Positions 1 through 8,705 of a stretch of 64,000 nucleotides of DNA are shown here, one piece after another; position 1 is the stretch's first letter, and every line of letters starts with the position of its first letter. The DNA lies in assembly GCF_000478275.1 (NCBI RefSeq), contig NZ_ASJB01000070.1, positions 38,019 to 102,018 on the forward strand. Reading direction: 5' to 3'. The position numbers and the translations under genes were made by a program. The stretch is from Amycolatopsis orientalis DSM 40040 = KCTC 9412 (GTDB lineage Bacteria > Actinomycetota > Actinomycetes > Mycobacteriales > Pseudonocardiaceae). The notes beneath the pieces are model-generated. The model saw nothing but the letters and a program-made list of their open reading frames with translations, made no database searches and had not been told where the DNA came from.

Positions 1-74
1 CTGACGGGAGGCGGGGCGAGGCTGGGCGGTCACCCTGAAAGGTTAGCCGCCCGCCTCTTCCGTCTTCACGCCCT

Positions 75-578
75 CTACCCGACCTGGTGCAGCCAGGTGA
101 CCGGTGCGCCGTCTCCGGCGTGCCGGTACGGTTCGAGCGCTTCGTCCCAATTGGCGGCGAGGAGCTCGTCGAGCTTGTGCGCCAGGGATTCACCGGTGCG
201 GACCTTGCTCACGAGAGCGCGCAACTGGTCCTCACCCACGACGATGTCGCCGTTGGCACTGGTCCTGCCGTGCCACAGGCCGAGGCCGGGGGCGAAACAG
301 AACCTCTCACCGTCGACCCCCGCACTGGGCTCTTCGGTGACTTCGAACCGGATCATCGGCCACGCCTTGAGCGCGGACGCCAGCTTCGCGCCGGTGCCCG
401 AAGGCGCGCGCCAACCACATTCGGCGCGGAGCTGTCCTGGACTGGCGGGCTGCGCCGTCCACTTCAACTCGACTCGGGCACCCAGGGTGCCCGAAATAGC
501 CCACTCGACGTGCGGACAGACCGCAGACGGCGACGAGTGGACGTACACCACGCCACGGGTGTTGCCACGGGTGCTCAC
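75..578 (-). CDS. DUF3145 family protein
   Basis: A 167-residue protein that matches the actinobacterial DUF3145 family along its whole length. The characteristic start (MSTRGNTRGVVYVHSSP), the CPHVEWAISG segment and the GRTSANGDIVVGEDQLR segment near residue 105 are all present. Its biochemical role is not known to me, and no signal peptide or membrane segment is visible, so it should be cytoplasmic. The GTG start is supported by GGAGG about eight bases upstream. It is transcribed alone, away from the palindrome at 796-839. Confidence 0.88.
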   Translation of the reverse strand: MSTRGNTRGVVYVHSSPSAVCPHVEWAISGTLGARVELKWTAQPASPGQLRAECGWRAPSGTGAKLASALKAWPMIRFEVTEEPSAGVDGERFCFAPGLGLWHGRTSANGDIVVGEDQLRALVSKVRTGESLAHKLDELLAANWDEALEPYRHAGDGAPVTWLHQVG

Positions 579-795
579 TGCTGACCTCCGCTACTCGACG
601 AGGGGCGTCTTCCCCTACGACCTCGCGAGCTGCGCTGGTCAGGTGGCTCGTGCCGCCTCCCGGTACGCGTGAGCACATTGTGCACCCCAACTGTGCTGTT
701 TGGCCACATGAACACCACAAGTCGCACCTGATTGGGACGCGAGACCCCTGGTGGAGGCTTCACCGGGGACACGGGCGACCCTTCGGCACAGCGGG

Positions 796-839
796 TCGTG
801 AGTGGTAATGACGGTTAGAACCGTCATTACCACTCACGA
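796..839. terminator. Family A palindrome, 21-bp perfect arms
   Basis: Arms 796-816 and 819-839 are perfectly complementary around an AG centre. It lies 13 bases after the stop of the subtilase read leftwards, so it can terminate that gene. There is no U-tract, as is common in high-GC actinobacteria. The same arm sequence (TCGTGAGTGGTAATGA) recurs at 6245, 22623, 22832 and 38885. The rest of the 579-851 gap should hold the DUF3145 promoter, but no convincing -10/-35 pair was found. Confidence 0.75.
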
Positions 840-851
840 GGCCCCGCGCGG

Positions 852-2324
852 TTAACCCTGGGCGCCGAGGGACTGGGCGGCGGCGAAGGTGTCCACCAGG
901 CCGGTGCCCTTGTCGAAGCTCGACGTGTACGGACCGGCCGCCACATACGGCGAGCCGTTCGCGAACTTGTACGCCGTGCCCTTGATCGCGGCCTCGATGT
1001 CGGCCGGGCTCGCGGCCGGCGCGACCTGGAACAGTTGCGCGACGATGCCGGTGATCTGCGGCGCCGCCATCGAAGTCCCGCTGATCACGTTGTAGGTGCC
1101 CAGATCCAGCATCCCCGGGCCGTTCTTCGGCTGCAGGCCCTGCGTGCAGATCGGCTGCGTCGGACGGCACGCGGACAGGATGTTCTCCCCCGGCGCGGAA
1201 ACGTCGGGCCAGGTCGCCTTGTCGGTCTTCAGCCCGCGGGAGGAGAAGTCGGACACCGTGCCGTCGCGGGTGCCGGTCCCCTGGTCGTTGAACGACGCCA
1301 CCGAGAGCACGCCCGGCGTCTGGTCCTGTCCCGGCGGGTTCGACAGGTTCGCCGAACCGTCGCCGCCGTCGTTCCCGTTCGCCCACACCGTGACGACCCC
1401 TTCCGCGGCGAGCGCGCGCTGCAGCTTCACCGTCGCCGAGTTCGGGTCGAAGGCGCCACCGCCGCTGGGACCGTAGGAGTTGTTGGTCACCTTGATCGGC
1501 GGGCACACCGACGCCGGGACGCCCGCGCCGCACGGCGCCTCGTGGTGCTCCAGCACCCAGTTCAGCGCCGCGTCCGTGCCGAGCACGAGCAGGGCGGCCC
1601 CGGTCGAGACCGACACGATCTTCGAGCCCGGAGCCGAGCCGCCGACCTTGGTGCCGTCGGTCAGCGTCAGCCGGTTGCCCGCGGCGATGCCGGTGACATG
1701 CGTGCCATGGCCACCGAGGGAGAGGGTGTCGGTGTCGACCGAGGTCGGGACGTCGACGATGCAGTCGGTCGTGGTCCCGTCGAGGCACAGGCTCTTCAGG
1801 CTGCGCACCACCCGCGTCTTGCCGTCGGCGCCCTTGAACGCGGGATGCGTGGGGTCGACACCGGTGTCGATGATCGCGACCGAGACACCACGGCCGTCCA
1901 CGGGCGCGCCGGCGGAGTCCTTCAACGTCGTCTGCGTCTGCAGGCTCCGCGTCGCCGTGGTGCCGGCGCTGCCGTGCGCCTTGAGTTTCTCGTTGCCTTC
2001 GACGTAGGTGACCCCGGCGGCCTTGCGGACCGCGCGGACCTGGTCGGCGATGCCCCGGACGGCGACGACGCCGATCTTGGCGAACGAGGTGACCTTCGTG
2101 AGTCCGGCCTCCTTCGCGGCACGTTCGGCGGTGGCGACATCGGCGGCGTGCACGAACGCGGTCACCGCCGCGGCGCCGGTGATGGCCGAGAGCAGGCGGG
2201 AAAGTCCTGGGGCGACGGGTGCGAGCGGTCCCGTGGCCTGCGCGGGGACCATCCCCGCGACCGGGACGGCCAGCAGGGCGACGACGAGTGCGGCGCGTCG
2301 ACGCCAACGGCGAGATACGGCCAT
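852..2324 (-). CDS. Secreted S8 family serine peptidase (subtilase)
   Basis: A 490-residue subtilisin-like endopeptidase. The ATG at 2324 is chosen because AGGAGA lies seven bases upstream and it opens a signal peptide: Arg-rich start, hydrophobic core ALVVALLAVPVAGMV, then an Ala-x-Ala type end near residue 30. An inhibitor-like propeptide precedes the catalytic domain. The triad is Asp about 153 in VAIIDTGVDPTHP, His about 206 in GGHGTHVTG and Ser about 418 in ISGTSMAAP. Cysteines near the substrate region suggest disulfides. It is monocistronic and ends just before the family A palindrome. It is unlike the tandem subtilases at 33-36 kb in sequence, so it is a separate lineage. Confidence 0.9.
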   Translation of the reverse strand: MAVSRRWRRRAALVVALLAVPVAGMVPAQATGPLAPVAPGLSRLLSAITGAAAVTAFVHAADVATAERAAKEAGLTKVTSFAKIGVVAVRGIADQVRAVRKAAGVTYVEGNEKLKAHGSAGTTATRSLQTQTTLKDSAGAPVDGRGVSVAIIDTGVDPTHPAFKGADGKTRVVRSLKSLCLDGTTTDCIVDVPTSVDTDTLSLGGHGTHVTGIAAGNRLTLTDGTKVGGSAPGSKIVSVSTGAALLVLGTDAALNWVLEHHEAPCGAGVPASVCPPIKVTNNSYGPSGGGAFDPNSATVKLQRALAAEGVVTVWANGNDGGDGSANLSNPPGQDQTPGVLSVASFNDQGTGTRDGTVSDFSSRGLKTDKATWPDVSAPGENILSACRPTQPICTQGLQPKNGPGMLDLGTYNVISGTSMAAPQITGIVAQLFQVAPAASPADIEAAIKGTAYKFANGSPYVAAGPYTSSFDKGTGLVDTFAAAQSLGAQG

Positions 2325-2507
2325 GATGTTTCTCCTGGTGACAGGGGACAAGGGCACTGTCACGTACCAACGAGTAATACCTGGACGAGTGACGGCGCTC
2401 ACGCGCATGACAAGTTCTCGTGGCTCTCACCTGGGACGTGTCTCCCCGCTAGTCCGTTCGGAGGCGCTACTTTGTGCACCGAGACCGACGAGATGGGGAG
2501 GGGTTCG

Positions 2508-3995
2508 GTGCGACTCGTTCGCCTCGCTCAACAGCCGTCCCGGGTGGCCGAGGACGTCCGCGCCGCGCTGGCTTCGCTCGGCCGGGGAAGCACCGTCGTC
2601 GGCGGGGTCGCCCTGGTCGGCGCCCGCCCGGTGGACGACCGGGCCGTCGAGGCGGTCGTCGTCATGCCCAAGGGCGTCCTCATCGTCATCGGTGTCGACC
2701 TGCCGGATCCGGCGCTGAAGCTCGAAGCCCCGCTCGGCGGGCCGTGGAAGGCCGACGGCTGGCCGCTGGTCCACGGCGACACCTCGATCAACCCGGCCAC
2801 CGACGCGCTCTCGCTGTCCGCCGCGTGCACGCACAAGATCGCCGACGTCGCCCCCGGCGCCGGGCCGATCGGCACGATCATCGCCGTCGGCCCGTACGTG
2901 GAGACGGTCGATCAGCCGCCCTCGGACCTGGCCGGTTCGGTCCGGGTCCTGTACCCGACGGCGACGACCATGCTCGCCGCGACGGTCTCGCTGGCCACCG
3001 CGGACAGGCCCCGTTCGGTCCAGCAGGCGCGGGAGCTGATCGCCGCGCTCGCCCCGGACGCGCCGCCGATGCCCGAAGAGATGTTGCTCGGCGAGGGATT
3101 CAGCGCGTACTCCGACGAAGAGCCGACCATCGTCCGCGAGAATCCGCTCGTCGCCATCGCGCCGACGGTTCCGGTGCGGCATCCCGGGAAGGCGAAGAGA
3201 CCGGCGAAACCGGCCACTCCCCCTGCCCCACCCGCCAAGCCCGTTCAGCCCGTTCAGCAGTCCGCCGCTCCCGTGCAGCCCGCCGCCCCGGTCCGGCAGG
3301 CCCCGCTGCCCGTCGCGGCCGCGGCAACCGCTCCCCCGGCGGCGCAGGCATCCGCCCCCGCTTCCGCCGAGTCCGCACCGAAGGGGCCGCATCAGTCCAA
3401 GACGGTGAAATGGCTGCCGCTCGCCGCGATCGGCCTGCTCATCGTGCTGCTGGTCGCGGCCGTCACCGTCGCTTCCGGCGGTGACGACACCGCGTCGACG
3501 CAGCCTCCCCCGCCGCCGACCCCGGCGACCAGTTCACCCCCGCCCAGCAGCAGCGCCGTGGAGAACATCCAGTTCACCTCGCGGGCGTCGGCCGCGGACC
3601 AGAAATGCGCGTCGCACGCGTACGGCGACGTCCAGGCGAGCCTTCAGCGGACGAGTTGCACGACGGTGAAACGAGCCAGTTTCGCCAGTTCCATCGACGG
3701 CCGGGCCGCGGCGGTGACGATCGCCGTCGTCGAGTTCCCCGACACCGCGCTCGCGACCGCGTTCAAGGCGGCCGCCGACACCCCCGGCGGTGGCGGCATC
3801 CTCGATCTCGCCACCGAGACCAACCAGTGGCAGGGCGACGTCCCGGTGTTCGAGGGCGCGGCCTACCAGAGCAGCCAGGACGGGAACTCGGTCCGGCTGA
3901 TCCAGGTGGTGTGGGTGCCGGGACCGTCCACTCCGGACGATCCCGGCCTGGTCCGTGGCGCGAAGGCCGCGCTCGAACTCCCCGTCAACGGCTAG
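2508..3995 (+). CDS. Single-pass membrane protein with Pro/Ala linker, function unknown
   Basis: A 495-residue protein. The cytoplasmic N-terminal part (about residues 1-220) has a stretch reading VEAVVVMPKGVLIVIGVD that faintly recalls the core of nuclease-related (NERD) domains, but no catalytic set could be confirmed. A long Pro/Ala linker (about 225-298) leads to one membrane helix (WLPLAAIGLLIVLLVAAVTV, about 302-325), a short Pro-rich stalk, and an extracellular domain of about 140 residues with two cysteines. The GTG at 2508 follows GGGGAGGG by five bases; an in-frame ATG at 2493 is the alternative. It is divergent from the subtilase. Confidence 0.7.
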   Translation: MRLVRLAQQPSRVAEDVRAALASLGRGSTVVGGVALVGARPVDDRAVEAVVVMPKGVLIVIGVDLPDPALKLEAPLGGPWKADGWPLVHGDTSINPATDALSLSAACTHKIADVAPGAGPIGTIIAVGPYVETVDQPPSDLAGSVRVLYPTATTMLAATVSLATADRPRSVQQARELIAALAPDAPPMPEEMLLGEGFSAYSDEEPTIVRENPLVAIAPTVPVRHPGKAKRPAKPATPPAPPAKPVQPVQQSAAPVQPAAPVRQAPLPVAAAATAPPAAQASAPASAESAPKGPHQSKTVKWLPLAAIGLLIVLLVAAVTVASGGDDTASTQPPPPPTPATSSPPPSSSAVENIQFTSRASAADQKCASHAYGDVQASLQRTSCTTVKRASFASSIDGRAAAVTIAVVEFPDTALATAFKAAADTPGGGGILDLATETNQWQGDVPVFEGAAYQSSQDGNSVRLIQVVWVPGPSTPDDPGLVRGAKAALELPVNG

Positions 3996-3999
3996 CTCC

Positions 4000-5394
4000 T
4001 CAGAGCCCGTAGGCCTCCAGCAGGCGCAGCCACACTTCGCTGATCGTGGGGAACGACGGGACAGCGTGCCACAGCCGTGACAGCGGGACCTCCCCCACGA
4101 TCGCGATCGTCGCCGCGTGCAGCAGCTCCGCCACGTCCTGCCCGACGAAGGTCGCGCCGACCAGGACACCGCGTTCGGTGTCGACGACGATCCGCGCCTT
4201 GCCCGCGTAGCCGTCCGCGTGCAGCGACGAACCGGCCACCGCGATGTCGATGTCGACGACGCGGTGCGGCTTGCCCTCTTCCGCACCGGCGAGCCCGACC
4301 GAAGCGACCTCCGGATCGGTGAAGACGACCTGCGGGATGGCGTGATGGTCGGCCGTGGCGCTGTGCGCGCTCCACGCGGCGGAGTCGACCGGCTTGCCCG
4401 CGGCCTGCGCCGCCACCGCGTCCCCAGCGGCGCGCGCGGCGTACTTGCCCTGGTGGGTCAGCGGCGCGCGGCCGGTGACGTCCCCGACGGCGAACAGCCA
4501 GCCACCGTCCACAGCGGACACACGGCCGTTGTCGTCCGTCGTGAGCGCGGCACCGGCCTCGATCCCCAGTGCCTCCACGCCGAGGCCGTCGGTCGCCGGG
4601 CGGCGGCCGGTGGCGACGAGCAGTTCGTCGACGACCAACCTTTCGCCGCCCTTCAGCGACAATTCCTTACCACCGTCCAAAGCGGACACTGACTCGAGAC
4701 CGGAGCCGGTGTGCACGGTGACCCCGGCTTCGCGAAGCCCCGCGATGACCGCGTCGCCGACGAAGTCAGGCAACCGCGGCAAGGGACGTTCGCCCGAGAT
4801 GATCAAGTGGACTTCGGCACCGAGGGTGGCGTAAGCCTGCGCCATTTCGACGCCGACGACACCGCCGCCGAGTACGCCGAGGCGGCGCGGGACCTCTTCC
4901 GCCGAGGTCGCCTCCCGTGATCCCCAGGGCGAAATGGTGTCCAGTCCGGGGATCCGCGGCGTCCGCGGCACGCTGCCGGTGGCGACGATCACCGCGTGCC
5001 GCGCGGTCAGCACGTCACCGCCGTCGACCGTGACCTCGCGCTCACCGCTGATCCGGCCGTGCCCGCGGATCGGGGCGATCCCGACGCCTTCGGCCCACTT
5101 GACCTGTCCGGTGTCGTCTCCCTTGCCGGTGAACCAGTCCCGGCGCGCGAACACCTTGGCCGGGTCGACCGCGTCGCCCACCGGGACACCCGGGACACGT
5201 TTGGCGGCGGCGAGGAGGAGTCCCGGCCGCAGCAGTGCCTTGCTCGGAATGCAGGCCCAGTAAGAACATTCGCCGCCGAAGCGTTCGTGTTCGACGAGGG
5301 CGACCTGGAGGCCGCCGCGTGCGGCGCGCTCGGCGGCGACCTCGCCGACCGGGCCGCCTCCGATCACGATCACGTCAAAAGTCTGTGCTGACAT
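4000..5394 (-). CDS. FAD/NAD(P)-dependent disulfide oxidoreductase (class I)
   Basis: A 464-residue flavoprotein of the dihydrolipoamide/mercuric reductase class. It has an N-terminal FAD site (VIVIGGGPVGEVAAERAA), a redox cysteine pair in GGECSYWACIPSKALLRP, an NAD(P) Rossmann motif (LGGGVVGVEMAQAYATLG), the second FAD motif FAVGDVTGRAPLTHQGKYAA and a C-terminal dimerisation domain. The cysteine pair is spaced as in lipoamide dehydrogenases, but the SYWA insert differs from the usual LNVG, so the disulfide substrate is uncertain. A GTG at 5412 is an alternative start. It converges on the membrane protein gene with only four bases between their stops. The dedicated mycothione reductase is elsewhere (49557-50951). 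Confidence 0.85.
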   Translation of the reverse strand: MSAQTFDVIVIGGGPVGEVAAERAARGGLQVALVEHERFGGECSYWACIPSKALLRPGLLLAAAKRVPGVPVGDAVDPAKVFARRDWFTGKGDDTGQVKWAEGVGIAPIRGHGRISGEREVTVDGGDVLTARHAVIVATGSVPRTPRIPGLDTISPWGSREATSAEEVPRRLGVLGGGVVGVEMAQAYATLGAEVHLIISGERPLPRLPDFVGDAVIAGLREAGVTVHTGSGLESVSALDGGKELSLKGGERLVVDELLVATGRRPATDGLGVEALGIEAGAALTTDDNGRVSAVDGGWLFAVGDVTGRAPLTHQGKYAARAAGDAVAAQAAGKPVDSAAWSAHSATADHHAIPQVVFTDPEVASVGLAGAEEGKPHRVVDIDIAVAGSSLHADGYAGKARIVVDTERGVLVGATFVGQDVAELLHAATIAIVGEVPLSRLWHAVPSFPTISEVWLRLLEAYGL

Positions 5395-5529
5395 GCATTC
5401 AGCGCACACCACCGCGCAGCTTCGCGCAACCTGCCGCTATCCTCGTGTCGCTGCGTGAGTCATCAGCCGCGGGTTCAGGTTGCACCGTGCCGGTTACGCA
5501 GTAGAACGATCGAGCGCGGGAGGTTTTTC

Positions 5530-6213
5530 ATGGCCAGGAACACTGCTGTGCATTTGCTGGACGATCTGACCGGCGAGGCGGCCGAGGAAACGGTCGCTTT
5601 CGGCTTGGACGGAATCGCCTACGACATCGACCTTTCGGCCGACAACGCCACCGCGCTCCGGGAAATCCTGCGTGCTTATGTGGAAAACGGCCGCCGGATC
5701 GGTGGACGGAAACTCCGCCCCCGGGTCGTGCAGCGGCCCAAGGGTGCCCGGGTGTCGAAGTCGACCCCGAAGACCGCGGCGACCGCCGCCAAGGCGGAGG
5801 CGAAGACGGCCGCGAAGCCGGGCCGCAAGCCCGCCGCGAAGGGCGTCGCCGGCCGTAAGCCCGCCGCCGCCAAGGCCGCTCCCAAGACCGCCGCCGCGAA
5901 GGTCGCCGCTCCCAAGGCGGAGAGCAAGACCACCGCCAGGACCACGGCGAAAGCCACCGCCGCCAAGGCGAAGTCGGCCCGCGGCACGGCGGCGAAGACC
6001 ACCGCGGCCAAGACCACGGCCGGACGCGCCAAGGCCGCGGCCGCGACCAAGACCCCGGTGAAGGCGGCGGCTCCGAAGGCCGCCGCCAAGACCACGGCCG
6101 CCGCTCCGAAGACCGCCGCCAAGACTCCGGCGAAGAAGGCCGCGGAGCCGAAGAAGACCACCCGGGCCGCCCGCAAGGTGCCCGTCGTCACTTTCTCGGC
6201 CAAAGAAAAGTAA
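5530..6213 (+). CDS. Lsr2-type nucleoid protein with histone-H1-like tail
   Basis: A 227-residue basic protein. Residues 1-62 match the Lsr2 N-terminal oligomerisation domain (LLDDLTGEAAEETVAFGLDG, then YDIDLS and GRRIGGRK). The normal Lsr2 C-terminal DNA-binding domain with its RGRIP-type AT-minor-groove loop is absent. Instead there is a tail of about 150 residues made almost only of Lys, Ala, Pro and Thr with KTAAK/KPAAK-like units, as in histone H1 or the tails of some actinobacterial HU proteins. The start is fixed by GGGAGG before the ATG. Expected role: DNA coating, bridging or compaction. The gene is monocistronic and ends at the palindrome 6245-6290. The tail's repetitive DNA may make its length variable between strains. 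Confidence 0.85.
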   Translation: MARNTAVHLLDDLTGEAAEETVAFGLDGIAYDIDLSADNATALREILRAYVENGRRIGGRKLRPRVVQRPKGARVSKSTPKTAATAAKAEAKTAAKPGRKPAAKGVAGRKPAAAKAAPKTAAAKVAAPKAESKTTARTTAKATAAKAKSARGTAAKTTAAKTTAGRAKAAAATKTPVKAAAPKAAAKTTAAAPKTAAKTPAKKAAEPKKTTRAARKVPVVTFSAKEK

Positions 6214-6244
6214 TTCGCCGAAAAGACGAAAAGAGCCCGCTTTT

Positions 6245-6290
6245 CTCGTGAGTGGTAATGACGGTTAGAACCGTCATTACCACTCACGAG
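6245..6290. terminator. Family A palindrome between convergent lsr2-like gene and lplA
   Basis: Perfect 22-base arms 6245-6266 and 6269-6290 around an AG centre. It is placed to terminate both converging genes. The TGA stop of lplA (6284-6286) lies inside the right arm, so the repeat supplies that stop codon. Confidence 0.8.
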
Positions 6291-7027
6291 CGTTGGGCAC
6301 CCGCGGAATGCCATTCGGAGTAGTGGTAGCGCGTGTGGCCGAGCGTGCGGTGCCAGTCCAGCTCCGCCGCCGAGGGCTTGCGGGTGGTGAGTTCGCCCAG
6401 TTGCGCGGCCGCCGCGGCACGGACCGCGGCCGTGACTTCGGCAACACCTTTGCGCAGGCCGTGGTCGGCGAGCGACGCGACCTGGCTCCGATGCGAGTCG
6501 AGCGGACGGGGATCCGCCGGTGCCGCGGTGAGGTACCGGCCGACCCGTTCGGCGGCGGTCGAAACGAGCAGGGTCGAATGCGCGAGCAGGCCCGTTCTCG
6601 TCCGGAACACGGCGAAACCGCACAGCTTCGAGTCACCGACGAACAGTCCCCGGTCACCGAGCCGCGACGGCAGCCCGAGTCCGGCCACCGTCGCGGTCAT
6701 CAGTTCCCCGAGTGCTTCGAGCGGTCTGTCGGGTTTCCCTGCCAGGCCCTGCCCCGGCAGGACGAGGGTGATGTTGAGATTGCCGGGATCGTGGAACACC
6801 GTGCCGCCGCCGCTGGCCCGGCGCAGCACCGGAACGCCGTCGCTCGCACAGACGTCGGCCTTGACCTCGCGTTCGATCTTCTGCCCCCGCCCCACGACCA
6901 CACAGTCGGTGTTGCGCCAGATCCACAGGACCGGCGCCTCCGGTGCGGCGCGCAGGAGGGCTTCGTCGAACGCGAGGTTGTCGGCCGGGTCGTCGAACGC
7001 GGCGACGACTTCCGAGGGGCCGGTCAC
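6284..7027 (-). CDS. lplA: Lipoate-protein ligase A family protein
   Basis: A 247-residue member of the biotin/lipoate ligase (BPL_LplA) fold, which attaches lipoate to lipoyl domains of dehydrogenase complexes. Visible motifs: WIWRNTDCVVVGRGQ, the lipoate-binding RRASGGGTVFHDPGNLNITL and the catalytic Lys in GDSKLCGFAVFRT. It is shorter than E. coli LplA, lacking the C-terminal adenylation-closing domain, as is common in actinobacteria. The GTG start overlaps the pntB stop (GTGA), so it is translationally coupled as last gene of the transhydrogenase operon. A link between NADPH balance and lipoylation is possible but only inferred from position. Confidence 0.82.
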   Translation of the reverse strand: MTGPSEVVAAFDDPADNLAFDEALLRAAPEAPVLWIWRNTDCVVVGRGQKIEREVKADVCASDGVPVLRRASGGGTVFHDPGNLNITLVLPGQGLAGKPDRPLEALGELMTATVAGLGLPSRLGDRGLFVGDSKLCGFAVFRTRTGLLAHSTLLVSTAAERVGRYLTAAPADPRPLDSHRSQVASLADHGLRKGVAEVTAAVRAAAAAQLGELTTRKPSAAELDWHRTLGHTRYHYSEWHSAGAQRS

Positions 7028-8409
7028 AGTGCTTTGAGTTCCTCCACGATCTCGCCCACCGACGATTTCGCGTCGCCGAAGAGCATGCTGGTCTTCGCAT
7101 CGTAGAAGAGCTCGTTGTCGATGCCCGCGAAGCCCGAGCTCATCGAGCGTTTGAGCACGATCACCGACCGGCTGTGGTTCACCTTGAGGATCGGCATCCC
7201 GTAGATCGGCGAGCCCGGATCGGTCTCCGCGGCCGGGTTCGTGACGTCGTTCGCGCCGATCACCAGCGCGACGTCGGTCTGGGCGAACTCGGAGTTGATC
7301 TCGTCCATTTCCTTGAGCTGCTCGTACGGGACGTCGGCCTCGGCGAGGAGCACGTTCATGTGCCCCGGCATCCGGCCCGCCACCGGGTGGATCGCGTAGG
7401 CGACCGTGATCCCCTTGGCCTCCAGCAACTTCGCCATCTCGCGGACCACGTGCTGCGCCTGCGCGACGGCCATGCCGTAACCGGGGACGACCACGACCTT
7501 GTTGGCGTACGCCATCTGGATCGCGGTGTCGGACGCGCTGGTGCTGCGGACCGGCCGGACCTCGCCGGAGCCGCTGCTCGCGACCGCCGTACCGCCGCCG
7601 AACCCGCCGGCGACGATGGCCGGGATCGACCGGTTCATCGCCTTCGCCATCAGGTTGGTCAGGATCGAACCCGAGGCGCCGACGATCATGCCCGCCACGA
7701 TCAGCGCGGTGTTGTCGAGGGCGAGACCCATGGCCGCCGCCGACAGTCCGGTGAGCGCGTTCAGCAGGGAGATGACCACCGGCATGTCCGCGCCGCCGAT
7801 CGGCAGCACGACCACCACGCCGAGCACACCCGCGGCCACCAGCAGGCCGATCATCAGCAGTTCGGCGTCGCCGCCGGTGGCGATGACGACGGCGAGGACG
7901 ACCGCGGCGACCAATACCAGCGCGTTGACCGGCTGCTGCAGTTTGCCCAGGGTGATCGGCCGGCCGGAGATGAGCTCCTGCAGTTTCCCGAACGCGATGT
8001 TCGAGCCCCAGAAGGAGATCGACCCGACGATCGCGGCGAAGAGCGACGCGATCGCGACGTACGCCGGCTCGTGCGCGTAGCCGTCCGTGGTCCGGAACTC
8101 GACCCACGCGATGAGCGCGACCGCCCCGCCGCCGACGCCGTTGAACAGCGCCACCATCTGCGGCATCGCGGTCATCTTCACCTTGCGCGCGGACGGCACG
8201 CCGACGACGACACCGATCGCGACCCCGAGGGCGATCAGCAGCCAGTTGCTCATGCCTGGCGTCAGCAGCGTCGCGATCACCGCGATGCCCATGCCGACCG
8301 CGGCGATCCAGTTGCCGCGCACCGCGGTGCGCGGACCGGTCAGGCCCATCAGGCCGTAGATGAACAGTGCGAAGGAAATGATGTAGAGGACGGCGATGAA
8401 GGTCGTCAC
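7024..8409 (-). CDS. pntB: NAD(P) transhydrogenase subunit beta
   Basis: A 461-residue integral membrane subunit of proton-translocating transhydrogenase (NADH + NADP+ to NAD+ + NADPH, driven by proton influx). The N-terminal two thirds are about nine hydrophobic helices beginning TFIAVLYIISFALFIYGL. The C-terminal NADP-binding domain III carries VVVPGYGMAVAQAQHVVREM, HPVAGRMPGHMNVLLAEADV and the GANDVTNPAA motif. The GTG start overlaps the stop of the small alpha subunit gene by four bases and the end overlaps lplA by four bases. Confidence 0.95.
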   Translation of the reverse strand: MTTFIAVLYIISFALFIYGLMGLTGPRTAVRGNWIAAVGMGIAVIATLLTPGMSNWLLIALGVAIGVVVGVPSARKVKMTAMPQMVALFNGVGGGAVALIAWVEFRTTDGYAHEPAYVAIASLFAAIVGSISFWGSNIAFGKLQELISGRPITLGKLQQPVNALVLVAAVVLAVVIATGGDAELLMIGLLVAAGVLGVVVVLPIGGADMPVVISLLNALTGLSAAAMGLALDNTALIVAGMIVGASGSILTNLMAKAMNRSIPAIVAGGFGGGTAVASSGSGEVRPVRSTSASDTAIQMAYANKVVVVPGYGMAVAQAQHVVREMAKLLEAKGITVAYAIHPVAGRMPGHMNVLLAEADVPYEQLKEMDEINSEFAQTDVALVIGANDVTNPAAETDPGSPIYGMPILKVNHSRSVIVLKRSMSSGFAGIDNELFYDAKTSMLFGDAKSSVGEIVEELKAL

Positions 8410-8705
8410 TTGTCACCACCCTCTTCCGGCTTCTTCGCCTTGAACATCGAAAGCATCCGGTCGGTGACGAGGAAGCCGCCGACCACGTTGATCGTGCCGA
8501 AGGCGATCGCGATCACCAGCAGGATCTTGTTCAGTACGCCGTCCACGCCGAGGCCGAGCACGATCAGCCCGCCGAGCAGGACGATGCCGTGGATGGCGTT
8601 GGTCCCCGACATCAGCGGGGTGTGCAGGGTGTTGGGCACCTTCGAAATGACGGTGAATCCCACGAATCCGGCGAGCACGAGGATCGCCAGGCTGCCTACC
8701 AGCAT
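8406..8705 (-). CDS. pntAB: NAD(P) transhydrogenase subunit alpha part 2 (membrane)
   Basis: A 99-residue membrane protein with three to four helices (LVGSLAILVLAGFVGFTVIS; GIVLLGGLIVLGLGVDGVL; ILLVIAIAFGTINVVGGFLV). It corresponds to the C-terminal membrane part of enterobacterial PntA, which in actinobacteria is a separate gene. The segment NTLHTPLMSGTNAIHGIV is diagnostic. The ATG overlaps the pntAA stop by one base (TGATG), and its stop overlaps the pntB start. Confidence 0.93.
   Translation of the reverse strand: MLVGSLAILVLAGFVGFTVISKVPNTLHTPLMSGTNAIHGIVLLGGLIVLGLGVDGVLNKILLVIAIAFGTINVVGGFLVTDRMLSMFKAKKPEEGGDK

Noticed and set aside
760..2430. Long alternative frame overlapping the subtilase
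   Set aside because: Its translation is low-complexity Arg/Gly, while the overlapping frame has the full Asp/His/Ser triad and a signal peptide.
4000..5394. Assignment as mycothione reductase
   Set aside because: The diagnostic GTGSGNS start belongs to the gene at 49557; this one has GGGPVGE and a different redox loop.
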